Both the position numbers and the translations under genes were made by a program. The notes under the pieces are model-generated. The model saw nothing but the letters and a program-made list of their open reading frames with translations. It had not been told where the DNA came from and made no database searches. Shown piece after piece: positions 52,475 to 62,449 of a DNA stretch of 64,000 bases. The first letter of the stretch is position 1, and each line of letters starts with the position of its first letter. Source of the DNA: Methanobrevibacter sp. Its GTDB lineage: Archaea; Methanobacteriota; Methanobacteria; Methanobacteriales; Methanobacteriaceae. Location: NCBI RefSeq assembly GCF_015062985.1, contig NZ_SUTI01000008.1:27588-91587 (forward strand), written 5' to 3'.

Positions 52475-53710
52475 TTAAGGAATTTTAAAGTCTTTTGTTT
52501 TAACACTGTTATTTTTACAGAAAGTTCTAAAATCGCATGCACTGCAGGTTCTTTCATCAGAATCAGCTTTCCATGCGTCCTGAATTTTACATCCGTTCAT
52601 CTCTTTTATTAATGATTCTTCAATATCTGATACGACGCTATCAAATTTCTTTAGGGCAAGGTCCTGTTCCTTTTCGTCAACATTGATAATCCTGATTGAC
52701 CTTTCGATTTTAAAATTGTCGCTTAGTTCAGGGGCCTTGTCCTCCTCTTGCCACTTTTCAATTGCTTTCATGTCTTTTTCGTAATAATATCCAACATCGG
52801 TTAAACCGTCACGCAGCTCCTCTTTAATCATAGCCAAGTCCTCTTTTGATGGAACAAGTTCATTCAAGTAAAAGATTATTCCTGCAACAATAGGCTTTGA
52901 ATCTTCCTGTTTTGACCTGAGCCATGAATAGGTTAGTATCTGTTGCTTGTGGGTCTCCCATTTGTCTTCAACTTTAGGGTTATTCGTTTTGACAGGTGGC
53001 CTTTTCATCCCTTTGTAGTCAATGATTATTTCATAGTCTTCCCCTTCTTCATATTGTGAGACTCTTTTTTGGAATTCAGGGTCTTTCTTTAGAAATTCTA
53101 TTATCCTGTTGTTGAAATTATCCAGATTGCTCTGTTTCAGATTCTTGTTGATTTTCATGGAAGTCAGCACATCGACAACACCGTTTATTCCATAATAATT
53201 GGATCTGCTTCTATGCTCATCATAATCAGGCATTTTACGAACGCCTTTGATAAGAATTTCTGATGAATCAATCAACGGAAAGAGGTGTTTTCCCCAAATG
53301 TTTATTGCCCTTTCGGCTCTTGCACTGGCCAGTTTCTGATGGTCATGTTCATTCAAGTCATCAATTGTCATATTCTTGTCCGGTTGGTCTAATATGCTGA
53401 AGAACAGGTCTTCGTCGTATGGGTAAAGGCCTCTAACCTGCAGCCTTAAATCAATCAGTTCTTCAATAGGCCTAATGTCTTGTTTCCAATCCCATGGAAA
53501 TTGCGTATTTTCATGTTTCCATTGGATGAATGCCTCTTCCATCACGCCGTGGATAAACTCTCCGAACCATCTTTGAACAGGCTTTGAAGGAGGCAATGTT
53601 CCCTTGTTCTGGTATCTGTACTGCAGATTGCAGGTTAAAAATGACAGTAAATCTCCGGTCAGACTGTATTCCGGAATCATGTATGGCTTTGATTTTGACG
53701 GTAATTTCAT
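52475..53710 (-). CDS. RecB/Cas4-type PD-(D/E)XK nuclease
   Basis: A 411-residue nuclease of the RecB family. Motifs: GVVDVLTS at about residues 177-184, the catalytic pair IIIDYKG at about 229-235, and QQILTYSWL at about 256-264. A C-terminal Cys group CSACDFRTFC, with a distant N-terminal Cys (FLTCNLQYRY), fits a 4Fe-4S cluster as in Cas4/AddB. It is encoded 11 bases after the UvrD-type helicase on the same strand. The pair resembles a helicase-nuclease that processes broken DNA, like AddAB. Confidence 0.85.
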   Translation of the reverse strand: MKLPSKSKPYMIPEYSLTGDLLSFLTCNLQYRYQNKGTLPPSKPVQRWFGEFIHGVMEEAFIQWKHENTQFPWDWKQDIRPIEELIDLRLQVRGLYPYDEDLFFSILDQPDKNMTIDDLNEHDHQKLASARAERAINIWGKHLFPLIDSSEILIKGVRKMPDYDEHRSRSNYYGINGVVDVLTSMKINKNLKQSNLDNFNNRIIEFLKKDPEFQKRVSQYEEGEDYEIIIDYKGMKRPPVKTNNPKVEDKWETHKQQILTYSWLRSKQEDSKPIVAGIIFYLNELVPSKEDLAMIKEELRDGLTDVGYYYEKDMKAIEKWQEEDKAPELSDNFKIERSIRIINVDEKEQDLALKKFDSVVSDIEESLIKEMNGCKIQDAWKADSDERTCSACDFRTFCKNNSVKTKDFKIP

Positions 53711-53721
53711 AATAATGCCTC

Positions 53722-56166
53722 CTAAATTAAGTAAATCTCCTTAAATCCAACATATTTCTCTTCTCTGCTCCAACCAAGAGCAACGTTCGGAATATCAAAG
53801 TGAGTATTCTTTTTTGTATATCCTTCAATCGCAGAATTCAGACCAATCAACAGCAGAACGCTTTCAGCTCTTGAAAATGCGACAAAATAAAGTCTTGTCA
53901 AATCATCAAAGGACCTGTTTTTTTCGCTTCTTTCATTTTGCCCGAGAACGCTGTATTGCCTTATGGTGTCTTCAATCTTGTTTTCATTCTTAGGTGATTT
54001 GGGAAACCTTAGATTTTGGTTTCTGACGTCGTTTGTCTTGAACTTGGAGCCGACATCAACTATCACCAATGGAAATTCCAATCCCTTGGATTGGTGGATT
54101 GATAATACGTTTATCCTGTCGTCAGGCAATGTTTCAAGCAGTGACTCATCAATGCCCACTCCTCCTGTTGAGAGAGGAATGAATATATTCCAAATGGCTT
54201 CCAAAACTGAATCCCTTTCCTGTATTGGATTTCTGAATGAAATTTTTGAATGATAATCATTGAAAAATCCCGTTTGAGTAATTGACTTTGTAATCGCTTC
54301 CAGGTATACGATTCCCTCGACATCATCCTGCAGGTCTTCAATCCAGGTGGTTATCTTATAAGCAAGTTCCATTAGGCTGGCGGTTTTAGGCCATTCGTCA
54401 TATCCTTTTGGCCTTCTTAGCTGCCATGATGTTACAAATTCGGATAATGAAAATGGTTCTCTAGGTTCTGGATCTGTTTCAATATACTCTTTGGCTTTCA
54501 TTCTCCAGCGCATCATGTTTCTTTTAGCTAAATTTGGAATGGTCTTATCGGATTTCTGAAAGCTTGCTTCAGGGTCAATGCATTCTAAAATTAGGCCGCA
54601 GAATATTCCGACAATGTCAATATCCTGAAGGTCGATTCCTCTTGGATTGAACATTTCAATCGGATTCTTAAACTTTTTAAGGTCTTTTCTAAGTGAATAT
54701 AAAAATGTGCGCTTTCCATAATGTACCTCTTTTGGTGAAAATGAAAGGATGGCAATATCGGAAGCGGAACCGTAATCATCATCTAATTTTATGGTAATTT
54801 TCTCCATTTCTTTTCCTGCTTTCAGATTTTCACTCTTAATCTTCTGCAATCTGGCAATACTTATTTCGCCGTTCACCTTTTTAAAGTACTCCTCATTAAG
54901 GACCTGCATGACATTTAAGGTGCATTCCCCTTTATTCACCAGCTGATTAATTAATTTGGCCAAGTCCATTGCAAGCATTTCAGGGTTGTTTCTGAAGAGT
55001 CCCAAAATAGGCATCTTATCCTTTTCAAAGTCAGGGGCAATGATTTTAGGCTTGTTTTCAACCCTTGCATTCTGGTATTCTCTGTCCAATTCCGCAAATT
55101 GGTTGCAATGCTGGATGATATTTTCAGTTGAGCGATAATTTGTCCTCAGGTTGATTTCCTCAACATCGATGTCCAGCCTCTCTTTGATACGCTTTTTATA
55201 GTTTGTAAATAGGTCTACGGTCGCTCCTCTAAAACGGTAAAGGGATTGGTCATCATCCCCTACAACGGTAATGTTTCCTCCATTTTCAATGGCTGATTTG
55301 GCTATGGTAAAGTAAATGTCCTCCTGGATTAGGTTGGTGTCCTGGTATTCGTCAATCAGGACAATCTTGATTTCATCCAAAAATGTTTTTAAATCACCAT
55401 TCTTTAATTTTTTAAGGAATTTTGACTCAAGCATAGCAAAATCAATTGTATTCCTGTTTTTAAGGGTATTTTCATATTCTTTTATGCAGTCAAGTGCAAG
55501 TTGAGCGCCACGTTCATTTTCTGTCTGTTTATATAATTCATCAAGATTCACCTGGTCATAGTAAATCCGGTTCTTTATTTCAATGAGGATTTGACTAATG
55601 TGGGATGGTTCTTCAAGCTTGGTTCTTCCGCTCAATTCCTTCAAATACTCAACCAGGTCCTTGTCAAGGTATCTCTCCTTTTCAATAAGAATCTTTATCA
55701 TTGCGGAATTTGCAACAAACTCTTCAATGACAATTGACTGATTCTCTCCGGGCTTTTTGTTATCCCTAAGCAACTCTTCAGCTATGCTGTCGGTGGTGCC
55801 GATTTGAATCTGATTGAAGTCAATCCTGTCAATTTTCAGGATATTATCGAAGTTATCATCATCCATGTTGTCTATTAAATGATTTTTAATCTCATCTCCC
55901 CAGCCCAATATCCTTGAATATAGTTCGTCTGCAGCTTTTCTGGTAAATGTTGTCGCCATTATTTCACTGGGATTGACATCATCGACAAAGATGTATTTGA
56001 GTATCTTAAGCACCATCACGGTTGTCTTTCCGGATCCAGGACCAGCTACAATGAAAAGGGACTTGTCAACAGGTGAAATTATTGCCTTTTTCTGGTCCTG
56101 ATTTGAAGAGATATTCCTTTTTAAGATATCTACAACGATGTTTTCAAATTCCTCATATGAAATCAT
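53722..56166 (-). CDS. UvrD/Rep-type superfamily 1 DNA helicase
   Basis: An 814-residue 3'-5' helicase. Walker A, VAGPGSGKTTVM, is at about residues 35-46, then VLIDEYQDTNLIQ with motif II, VVGDDDQSLYRFRGA with motif III, and HQSKGLEFPLVIV with motif V near 655-667. The frame is open upstream to 56277, but the promoter predicts a transcription start near 56187, and GAGG precedes ATG 56166. It pairs with the nuclease gene and carries the shared 14-base motif in its promoter. Confidence 0.9.
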   Translation of the reverse strand: MISYEEFENIVVDILKRNISSNQDQKKAIISPVDKSLFIVAGPGSGKTTVMVLKILKYIFVDDVNPSEIMATTFTRKAADELYSRILGWGDEIKNHLIDNMDDDNFDNILKIDRIDFNQIQIGTTDSIAEELLRDNKKPGENQSIVIEEFVANSAMIKILIEKERYLDKDLVEYLKELSGRTKLEEPSHISQILIEIKNRIYYDQVNLDELYKQTENERGAQLALDCIKEYENTLKNRNTIDFAMLESKFLKKLKNGDLKTFLDEIKIVLIDEYQDTNLIQEDIYFTIAKSAIENGGNITVVGDDDQSLYRFRGATVDLFTNYKKRIKERLDIDVEEINLRTNYRSTENIIQHCNQFAELDREYQNARVENKPKIIAPDFEKDKMPILGLFRNNPEMLAMDLAKLINQLVNKGECTLNVMQVLNEEYFKKVNGEISIARLQKIKSENLKAGKEMEKITIKLDDDYGSASDIAILSFSPKEVHYGKRTFLYSLRKDLKKFKNPIEMFNPRGIDLQDIDIVGIFCGLILECIDPEASFQKSDKTIPNLAKRNMMRWRMKAKEYIETDPEPREPFSLSEFVTSWQLRRPKGYDEWPKTASLMELAYKITTWIEDLQDDVEGIVYLEAITKSITQTGFFNDYHSKISFRNPIQERDSVLEAIWNIFIPLSTGGVGIDESLLETLPDDRINVLSIHQSKGLEFPLVIVDVGSKFKTNDVRNQNLRFPKSPKNENKIEDTIRQYSVLGQNERSEKNRSFDDLTRLYFVAFSRAESVLLLIGLNSAIEGYTKKNTHFDIPNVALGWSREEKYVGFKEIYLI

Positions 56167-56228
56167 TTTTTTTCCTCTTAATTTAATATATTCTAATTTT
56201 TGTTTTAATGTATTAAATAGTAATTGTG

Positions 56229-56242
56229 AGAGCATTTGAAAA
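56229..56242 (-). promoter_or_regulatory. Shared repair-regulon motif, copy 5 (UvrD-type operon)
   Basis: TTTTCAAATGCTCT on the minus strand. TATTTAATA begins about 11 bases downstream. The predicted transcription start is near 56187, between it and the helicase ATG at 56166. Confidence 0.72.
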
Positions 56243-56311
56243 GTATTCCATACAATGAAAATATGAAAATTATGCAATATTTATAAGGAATATCATATAA
56301 TAATTAGATTT

Positions 56312-57968
56312 ATGAGTAAATTTGAACCGACTTTATTACCATTCAACAAAAATGATGACAATGTGAAAATAGCATATGAAAAAATTAATTTAAACAAATC
56401 ATTGGTAGATGATTTGTGCAAGGATAATGATTTAGATTCAAATTTGCTAATTTTGGCCGCCACATGCATAACATTGACAAAGTATGTCAACACCACTGAA
56501 ATTTTCATCCGCGTTGATGATGTTCCGCTGATTTTTGATGATGATGATAGGGATAAGGTTGTATTTGATTATATAAATGATGTTCGGAAATGTCTTGATC
56601 AATCCAATGATGTCGATGAGGAATCCTTCTTCAATATTGTTTTCGGAGATTATGATGATAGGGATGCTGAGGACATAACTCTCTTCGTTTGTGAAGATTC
56701 ATTAAGATTGAAATACGATTCAAACAAGTACACCTAGCCTTACATCACATCATTTTTAAGAAGCATCAAAAAGGTCATCAGTCAGTTTGACGGGCATGGA
56801 ATAAATGAGCTTAAGATTAAGGATATCTGTCTTAGGGATGAAGACCCGGTTCCAGAGTTCAAATTGAAAAGGAATCAGTTAGTAAATGAATTATTGGAAG
56901 AGCAAGCCAATAAGACCCCAAATAAGATAGCCTTAAGGAATTGCGGTAAAAGCTATACATTTAAGGAGATTAATGATGAGGCAAATAGGATAGCCAATGC
57001 ATTAATAAAGAGAGGATTCAAGGAAGGAGATTCAGTTTCATTCATGCTTGACCGTAATAAAACTCTCATCACAACATTTTTAGGAATTTATCAAAGCAGG
57101 CTGTGTAGCAATTCCATTGGATGGTGATTTTGCTCCTCAAAAACTGAATTACATCAGGCAAAACAGTGATTCGAAATATATCATTACTTATGATGACATT
57201 GAAAATGCAATAAACCCAGAAGATTTGATTAATGAAGGGGATTCCAGCTTTCCTAAGGTCAACTTGAAGAAAGATTCTCCGATTTTTCTTCTATACACAT
57301 CAGGATCTATCGGAAAGCCTAAACGTGTTATATCAACACATTGCGGAATATCCAATCTGATTTCTGTCCATATCAAGACCAACTATAAGAAGATTCTATC
57401 AATCTCTTCAATATCATTTGACATATCTGAAGAGGATATTCTCATTACCATGACCAATGACATGGAGTTGATTTTCGCCAATGATGATGAAATCATGGAT
57501 ACCGTATTGCTGGCTCGCCTGATTGAGGATACAGAACCTGAATTTGTAAACATTACTCCTTCAAGATTGTTGTCATACCTTCAGGTCCCTGAATTTCACA
57601 GGACCGTAAACACATTTATAGGTATTGGCTGCGGCGGAGAGCAGTTTACCAAAAACCTTTATGAATCAATTAAAAAACATGCTGATGTTCTCATCTATAA
57701 CGGTTATGGTCCTCTGGAAACCAGCCTGACATCAAATTCCAAACTGATTAGGAACCTTAACTTCATCACCAACGGAAAGCCTCTATTGAACTTCATCACC
57801 GATGTCCGGGACATTGACCGTAAATTGCTGCCTTATGGTGTTATAGGGGAGCTGTATATTGGAGGAGTCGGTGTCAGCAAAGGCTATTATAAGATGGATG
57901 AAAGACAAAAGAAGTATTCATCACAATTAATGGCGTCAGATATTACAAATCAGGAAATAATCCATTAA
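56312..57968 (+). pseudogene. Decayed non-ribosomal peptide synthetase (condensation-like and adenylation parts)
   Basis: One ancestral gene now in three pieces. A first open part (56312-56734) matches the C-terminal end of a condensation domain and is broken by an in-frame TAG at 56735-56737, where NKYT and PYITSFL would join. The adenylation domain follows in the same frame (SYTFKEINDEANRIANALI), then shifts by one base at about 57091-57095 (an extra A in CAAAGCAGG), and continues from 57117 with LYTSGSIGKPK (A3), GYGPLET (A5) and IGELYIGGVGVSKGYY (A7/A8). It stops at 57966-57968, with the rest of the adenylation domain and the carrier and release domains missing. Three lesions indicate real decay. 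Confidence 0.85.
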
Positions 57969-59345
57969 TCCGTTAATCATTACAATATTATTTAAGATAA
58001 GGCCAGCGTCCATCTTATCTGGGAAAAAGGCAGATATTATTCCGGACAGAAACATTGCGATTGAACGTGTTGCTAGGTAAAAGCCGAAATACAATGAATA
58101 ATACTTTTCAGGTGAAAGGTCGGCAACTAATGAATAGCCGGCTATTGAGGAAAACAATTCTGATATTGCAAGCAACATTTCAAAGAGCAGAATCCAGAAT
58201 ATGCTGATTTTATCTACAGCATTAATGTCAATATAATAACCTATAACGCTCATCAATGTAAAACAGAGTGTTATAAATATCATTGCCACTATTGTCTTTT
58301 TGATGGATCCTAATTCGATTTCTCTTTCATTTATCTTATTGTTGAATTTAATGAATATCGGACTTAAGATAAGGATGAATATTGGGTTAAGTATGCAAAA
58401 CAATTGAACAGGGACTTTAAAGAAATACAAATCCCTCTCAACGTGGAAATCTATGAAAAAAATCATGGCTATTGAAGTTTGGGAATATCCGATTCTGTAA
58501 ATGGTGATGATTATCAGGAATATAATAAAGACGGTTAACCTATCTTTTTCTTTTTGGCTTAATGACCTTTTGAAAAGCAGGATTCTTTCTTTTAAATTCA
58601 AATCTTTAATTTTTGTAATGCTCTGAGAAGATAGCTTATGGAGGTGTTTGTTGCTTTCATCCTTTATGGAATTACTTGAATGTTCATCTTTCATCAATTT
58701 GCCGTGATTATCAACAAGATATTTATTTTTGAGCATGTGGAATACAATAAGTCCGGCCATTGAAATAATTCCAAACAAAAGAAAACTCCATTTATACAGA
58801 GGATAATTGTTCTCACCTATGATTACTGACATTATGATTATCCCGATAATTACTCCGAAGTTTACGATAGGATAATAAATTGAAAATGCCTGCACTCTTG
58901 AATCATCGTCATTAATTGTATTGATTATATGGGTGATTGAAAGATTTGCAAAGCTTGTTCCCAATGCAAGGAAAAACATTCCCAATGCGAATGTCATGTT
59001 TTGAAGATTAAAGATAAAATTGTTGTATTCATTATTGCTTGGACTATACAGTGAGGATGAAAATGATAATATGAATTGGCTCACTATCATTGAAATGAAT
59101 CCAATCGTTATGGCCTGTGAATTATTCATGTATTTGTCTGAGATATATCCTATTAATATTGGTAGAAGGTATGCAAATCCCTAATAATAAGCATAAAACC
59201 TTCCTGTTAATGGAATTGAAAAATGCAGAACATACAATAAGAATAAAGTGAATATTGAAGACACGCCATATTCAAGAAGAGTTGATGTAAGCGAAACTGA
59301 AGAGATAAAGTATGTTCCTTTGAATTTTTTATTGTTTTCACCCAT
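57936..59345 (-). pseudogene. POT/PTR2 family peptide transporter, interrupted by TAG
   Basis: A 12-helix POT family transporter (MFS) of about 469 codons. From ATG 59345 the N-terminus reads EYGVSSIFTLFLLYVLHFS, then is cut by an in-frame TAG at codon 55 (plus strand CTA at 59181-59183). It continues in frame with GFAYLLPILIGYISDKY and the rest, including YFGFYLATRSIAMFL. Only the residue at the TAG position is missing from an otherwise complete frame. The 3' end overlaps the NRPS remnant by 33 bases, which suggests that a deletion joined the two. POT proteins move di- and tripeptides or peptide products. Confidence 0.8.
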
Positions 59346-59474
59346 ATTGATATTTTTATAATGAAATGATATTTATATGTATAATTTTTTTTTCTTGGAG
59401 TATATGTAAAAGTTTTTTAATTTGTGTATACAAATGATTAAACATGGGAGATATTCTTCCATAATATGCATATT

Positions 59475-59511
59475 AAGTTAGGAACAATTATGTTTCTAAC
59501 TTACTCTTTTT
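59475..59511. terminator. Strong hairpin upstream of the MrfA-type helicase
   Basis: AAGTTAGGAACA at 59475-59486 and TGTTTCTAACTT at 59491-59502 pair over 12 bases (one G-U) with a 4-base loop. A T-rich stretch (CTCTTTTT) follows on the plus strand. It is a terminator-like or operator element between divergent units. No transcript that needs this terminator is visible on the plus strand. Confidence 0.4.
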
Positions 59512-59582
59512 AAAAAATACGAATAATTTAAATATTATTTTAACTCTAATTATAATTATTAATTTTTATTTTGGCTGATATT

Positions 59583-62447
59583 ATGTCTGAGGTTAACAAA
59601 GTGGATATGTTCAAAAATGATGTGAGATATAGGGAAAATATCGCTCACATTGAGACAATACCAGCTAAAAAAGCTAGTTTTAAAAAGGTAGATAATTTAA
59701 ATGATAGAATAATAGATTATCTTGATTCAAAGGATGTAAAATTATATAAACATCAGGCGGACACTTATGAAGCCATTAAAGAAGATGAAAATGTAATTAT
59801 TACAACCCCAACTGCTTCAGGCAAAACTCTTGCATTTAATTTGCCTATTATGGAGACCATGATTGATGATGATGAGGCAACTGCCCTTTATATTTATCCT
59901 GCAAAGGCATTGTCGAATGACCAGCTGCATGTTCTGGAAAATCTTGAGGAAGCGCTTGATATTAAAATCAATCCAAGAACTTATGACGGCGACACTCCTA
60001 GAGACCAGAAAAGGGGTATTCGTGAAAAGTCAAGAATCGTCTTAACAAACCCATATCAGCTGCATCTGATATTGTCATGGCATCATCAATGGTCAAGATT
60101 TTATAAGAACCTCAGATACATTGTAATAGACGAAGCACACTACTACAAGGGTGTATTCGGGTCCAATGTTGCATTCCTGATAAAGAGATTAAAAAGGATA
60201 GCTAATTTTTATGGATCTTATCCTCAGTTTATCCTGTCATCAGCTACTTTAGCAAATCCATTGGAATTGGCAAACAGATTGACAGGCGAGGATTTCATAT
60301 TAATCGACGAGGACACCTCACCGAGCGGTGAAAAGGACTTTATCTTATACAATCCTTTTAAAAATTATGTCAGAAACAAGGCATACACGCAGAATGCGCC
60401 TTCTGTCCATATGGAAACAGAAAACATATTCATGTATCTGATGTTAAAAGAGATTCAGACATTATGTTTTACAATATCAAGAAAAACCACGGAACTAATT
60501 GCAATGTGGGCTAAAAAGGACATGACCCAAGTTAAAGGAAAATTGGCTCATAGAATTGCAGCTTATAGGGCTGGTTACCAGGCTCAGGAGAGGCGCGAAA
60601 TAGAGGAAGGCCTCAAAAGCGGAAAATATTTGGGAGTCACATGTACAAATGCACTGGAGCTTGGAATAAATATAGGTTCACTCGATGCCGTAATAATTTC
60701 AGGGTATCCCGGAACAATGATATCCACTTGGCAACAATCAGGAAGGGCAGGAAGAAGCAATCAGAAATCCATTGCAATACTGATTGCTTTTGAAAATCAA
60801 TTGGACCAATATTTCATGAACAATCCAAAGTTCTTCTTCGACAAACCCCATGAAAATGCAATCATTGACCTGTCAAATCCAATCCTGCAGGAAGCTCACT
60901 TGCTCTGTGCAGCCAAGGAATTGCCTCTGAAGTTCGGTGAATGCGAAAAGTATTTCGGAATCGATGAAGAGATACTGGATGAGCTTGTATCCAAAAAATA
61001 TCTTCATGAAAATCACAGGGGAGATTACATGTATCCTTATGATGATAATCCTGCAATGGACCATTCACTTGACCAGATTTCCTCAGAAGAGTTTAAGGTC
61101 ATGAATAACGGAAGGCTCTTGGAAACAATGGAGAGGTCCCAGGTCTATAGGGAAGCCCATGAAGGAGCTATCCTAATCAATAAGGGCGATACCTATGTAG
61201 TTAATAGTATCAATTTGGCCAGGGGATTTGTCAATGTTTCAAAACAGAATGTGGATTATCATACTATGGTTTTGAATAAGACAGAAATCAATATCAAAAA
61301 GAAATTGTCTAAAACAAGATATGGCAGGCTGACCATCAATTTCGGGGAACTGACCGTTAGTGAGGATTATTTCAAATATAAAAAAATGCACTTTTCAAAG
61401 CCGATTGGAACATATCCTCTTGATTTGCCACCTTTAAAATTCAACACTAAAGGTTTATGGTTCACAATTCCAAAAAGAGTAAAGGACACGCTGGAAGACA
61501 TGTTTCCGAATGAGGAAGAAGTATTTCCGGGAGGTCTTCACGGTGCAGAGCATGCATTAATAGGGCTTTTCCCACTCCACACGATGTGTGACAGGTTTGA
61601 TATAGGAGGATTATCCACCAATTATCATGAAGATACACAGGAAGCAACCATTTTTATTTATGATGGTTATGAAGGTGGAATTGGAATCTGTGAAAAGGCT
61701 GTAGATGTCTTTGTTGATTTATTGAACTCCACAATTGACCTGTTGAACAATTGCACCTGTAAGAAAGGTTGTCCCGCATGTATCTACTCGCCGAAATGCG
61801 GAAACGATAACAAGCCGCTTCACAAGAATGCCACAAAATATATTCTGGAATATATGAGGGAACTAATCTCTAAGGATGAGGACATTGAAAAGGAAGAGAT
61901 TATAGTTGAGGAAATTATTGAAAAGGACAGTGAATTTGACGAGGCATTAGAGTTATATGAAAAAGAGGATTATTCCGCTTCAAAAGACATTTTGAACAAT
62001 ATCATAGCGAAGGATAAGAATAATGTTGATGCTTTGGCATTAATGGCTCAAATTTTATATGACCAGGATCAGAAGGATATTTCATTGCTATTTACTAAAA
62101 AAGCATTGGCTGTTGATAAAACAAATGAGAAAGTTAACGAACTGGAAGTTTTGTTATCAGGAAAATCTCCAAAAAAGGAGGATATAGTTTTGGATTCCCT
62201 GGATGATGTTGATACATTATATGAAGAGGCATATGATTTGTATAACCAGGGTGATTTGGAAACGGCTTCTGAAATTCTGGAGAAAATACTTGATTTTGAT
62301 GATGGAAACTCCGAAGCATTGGCATTGATGGGCTTGATATATTACCATTCAGGAATATTCCCAAAAGCTGTAGAATATTATAGAAAGGCTGTAAAAATAA
62401 ATAAAAATGGTGAAATGGTTAATCAGTTGAAGATGAGGGTTTCTTAA
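59583..62447 (+). CDS. YprA/MrfA-type DNA helicase with C-terminal TPR repeats
   Basis: A 954-residue protein. Helicase motifs: TTPTASGKTLAFNLP at about residues 76-90, VIDEAHYYKGVFG at about 180-192, SSATLANP, and QSGRAGRSNQKS in motif VI. The DUF1998 part follows, with a Cys set CTCKKGCPACIYSPKCG at about 725-741 that binds zinc. This is the plan of YprA/MrfA, the mitomycin-repair helicase of Bacillus. After about residue 780 come two or three TPR repeats with acidic linkers. The start ATG at 59583 is preferred over a TTG at 59571. Confidence 0.87.
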   Translation: MSEVNKVDMFKNDVRYRENIAHIETIPAKKASFKKVDNLNDRIIDYLDSKDVKLYKHQADTYEAIKEDENVIITTPTASGKTLAFNLPIMETMIDDDEATALYIYPAKALSNDQLHVLENLEEALDIKINPRTYDGDTPRDQKRGIREKSRIVLTNPYQLHLILSWHHQWSRFYKNLRYIVIDEAHYYKGVFGSNVAFLIKRLKRIANFYGSYPQFILSSATLANPLELANRLTGEDFILIDEDTSPSGEKDFILYNPFKNYVRNKAYTQNAPSVHMETENIFMYLMLKEIQTLCFTISRKTTELIAMWAKKDMTQVKGKLAHRIAAYRAGYQAQERREIEEGLKSGKYLGVTCTNALELGINIGSLDAVIISGYPGTMISTWQQSGRAGRSNQKSIAILIAFENQLDQYFMNNPKFFFDKPHENAIIDLSNPILQEAHLLCAAKELPLKFGECEKYFGIDEEILDELVSKKYLHENHRGDYMYPYDDNPAMDHSLDQISSEEFKVMNNGRLLETMERSQVYREAHEGAILINKGDTYVVNSINLARGFVNVSKQNVDYHTMVLNKTEINIKKKLSKTRYGRLTINFGELTVSEDYFKYKKMHFSKPIGTYPLDLPPLKFNTKGLWFTIPKRVKDTLEDMFPNEEEVFPGGLHGAEHALIGLFPLHTMCDRFDIGGLSTNYHEDTQEATIFIYDGYEGGIGICEKAVDVFVDLLNSTIDLLNNCTCKKGCPACIYSPKCGNDNKPLHKNATKYILEYMRELISKDEDIEKEEIIVEEIIEKDSEFDEALELYEKEDYSASKDILNNIIAKDKNNVDALALMAQILYDQDQKDISLLFTKKALAVDKTNEKVNELEVLLSGKSPKKEDIVLDSLDDVDTLYEEAYDLYNQGDLETASEILEKILDFDDGNSEALALMGLIYYHSGIFPKAVEYYRKAVKINKNGEMVNQLKMRVS

Positions 62448-62449
62448 GC

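Noticed and set aside
56735..59183. Both stops inside the NRPS (56735-56737) and the transporter (59181-59183) are TAG, which could suggest pyrrolysine read-through
   Set aside because: Methanobacteriales are not known to use pyrrolysine, TAG ends normal genes in this window, and the NRPS also has a frameshift and a truncation that read-through cannot fix.
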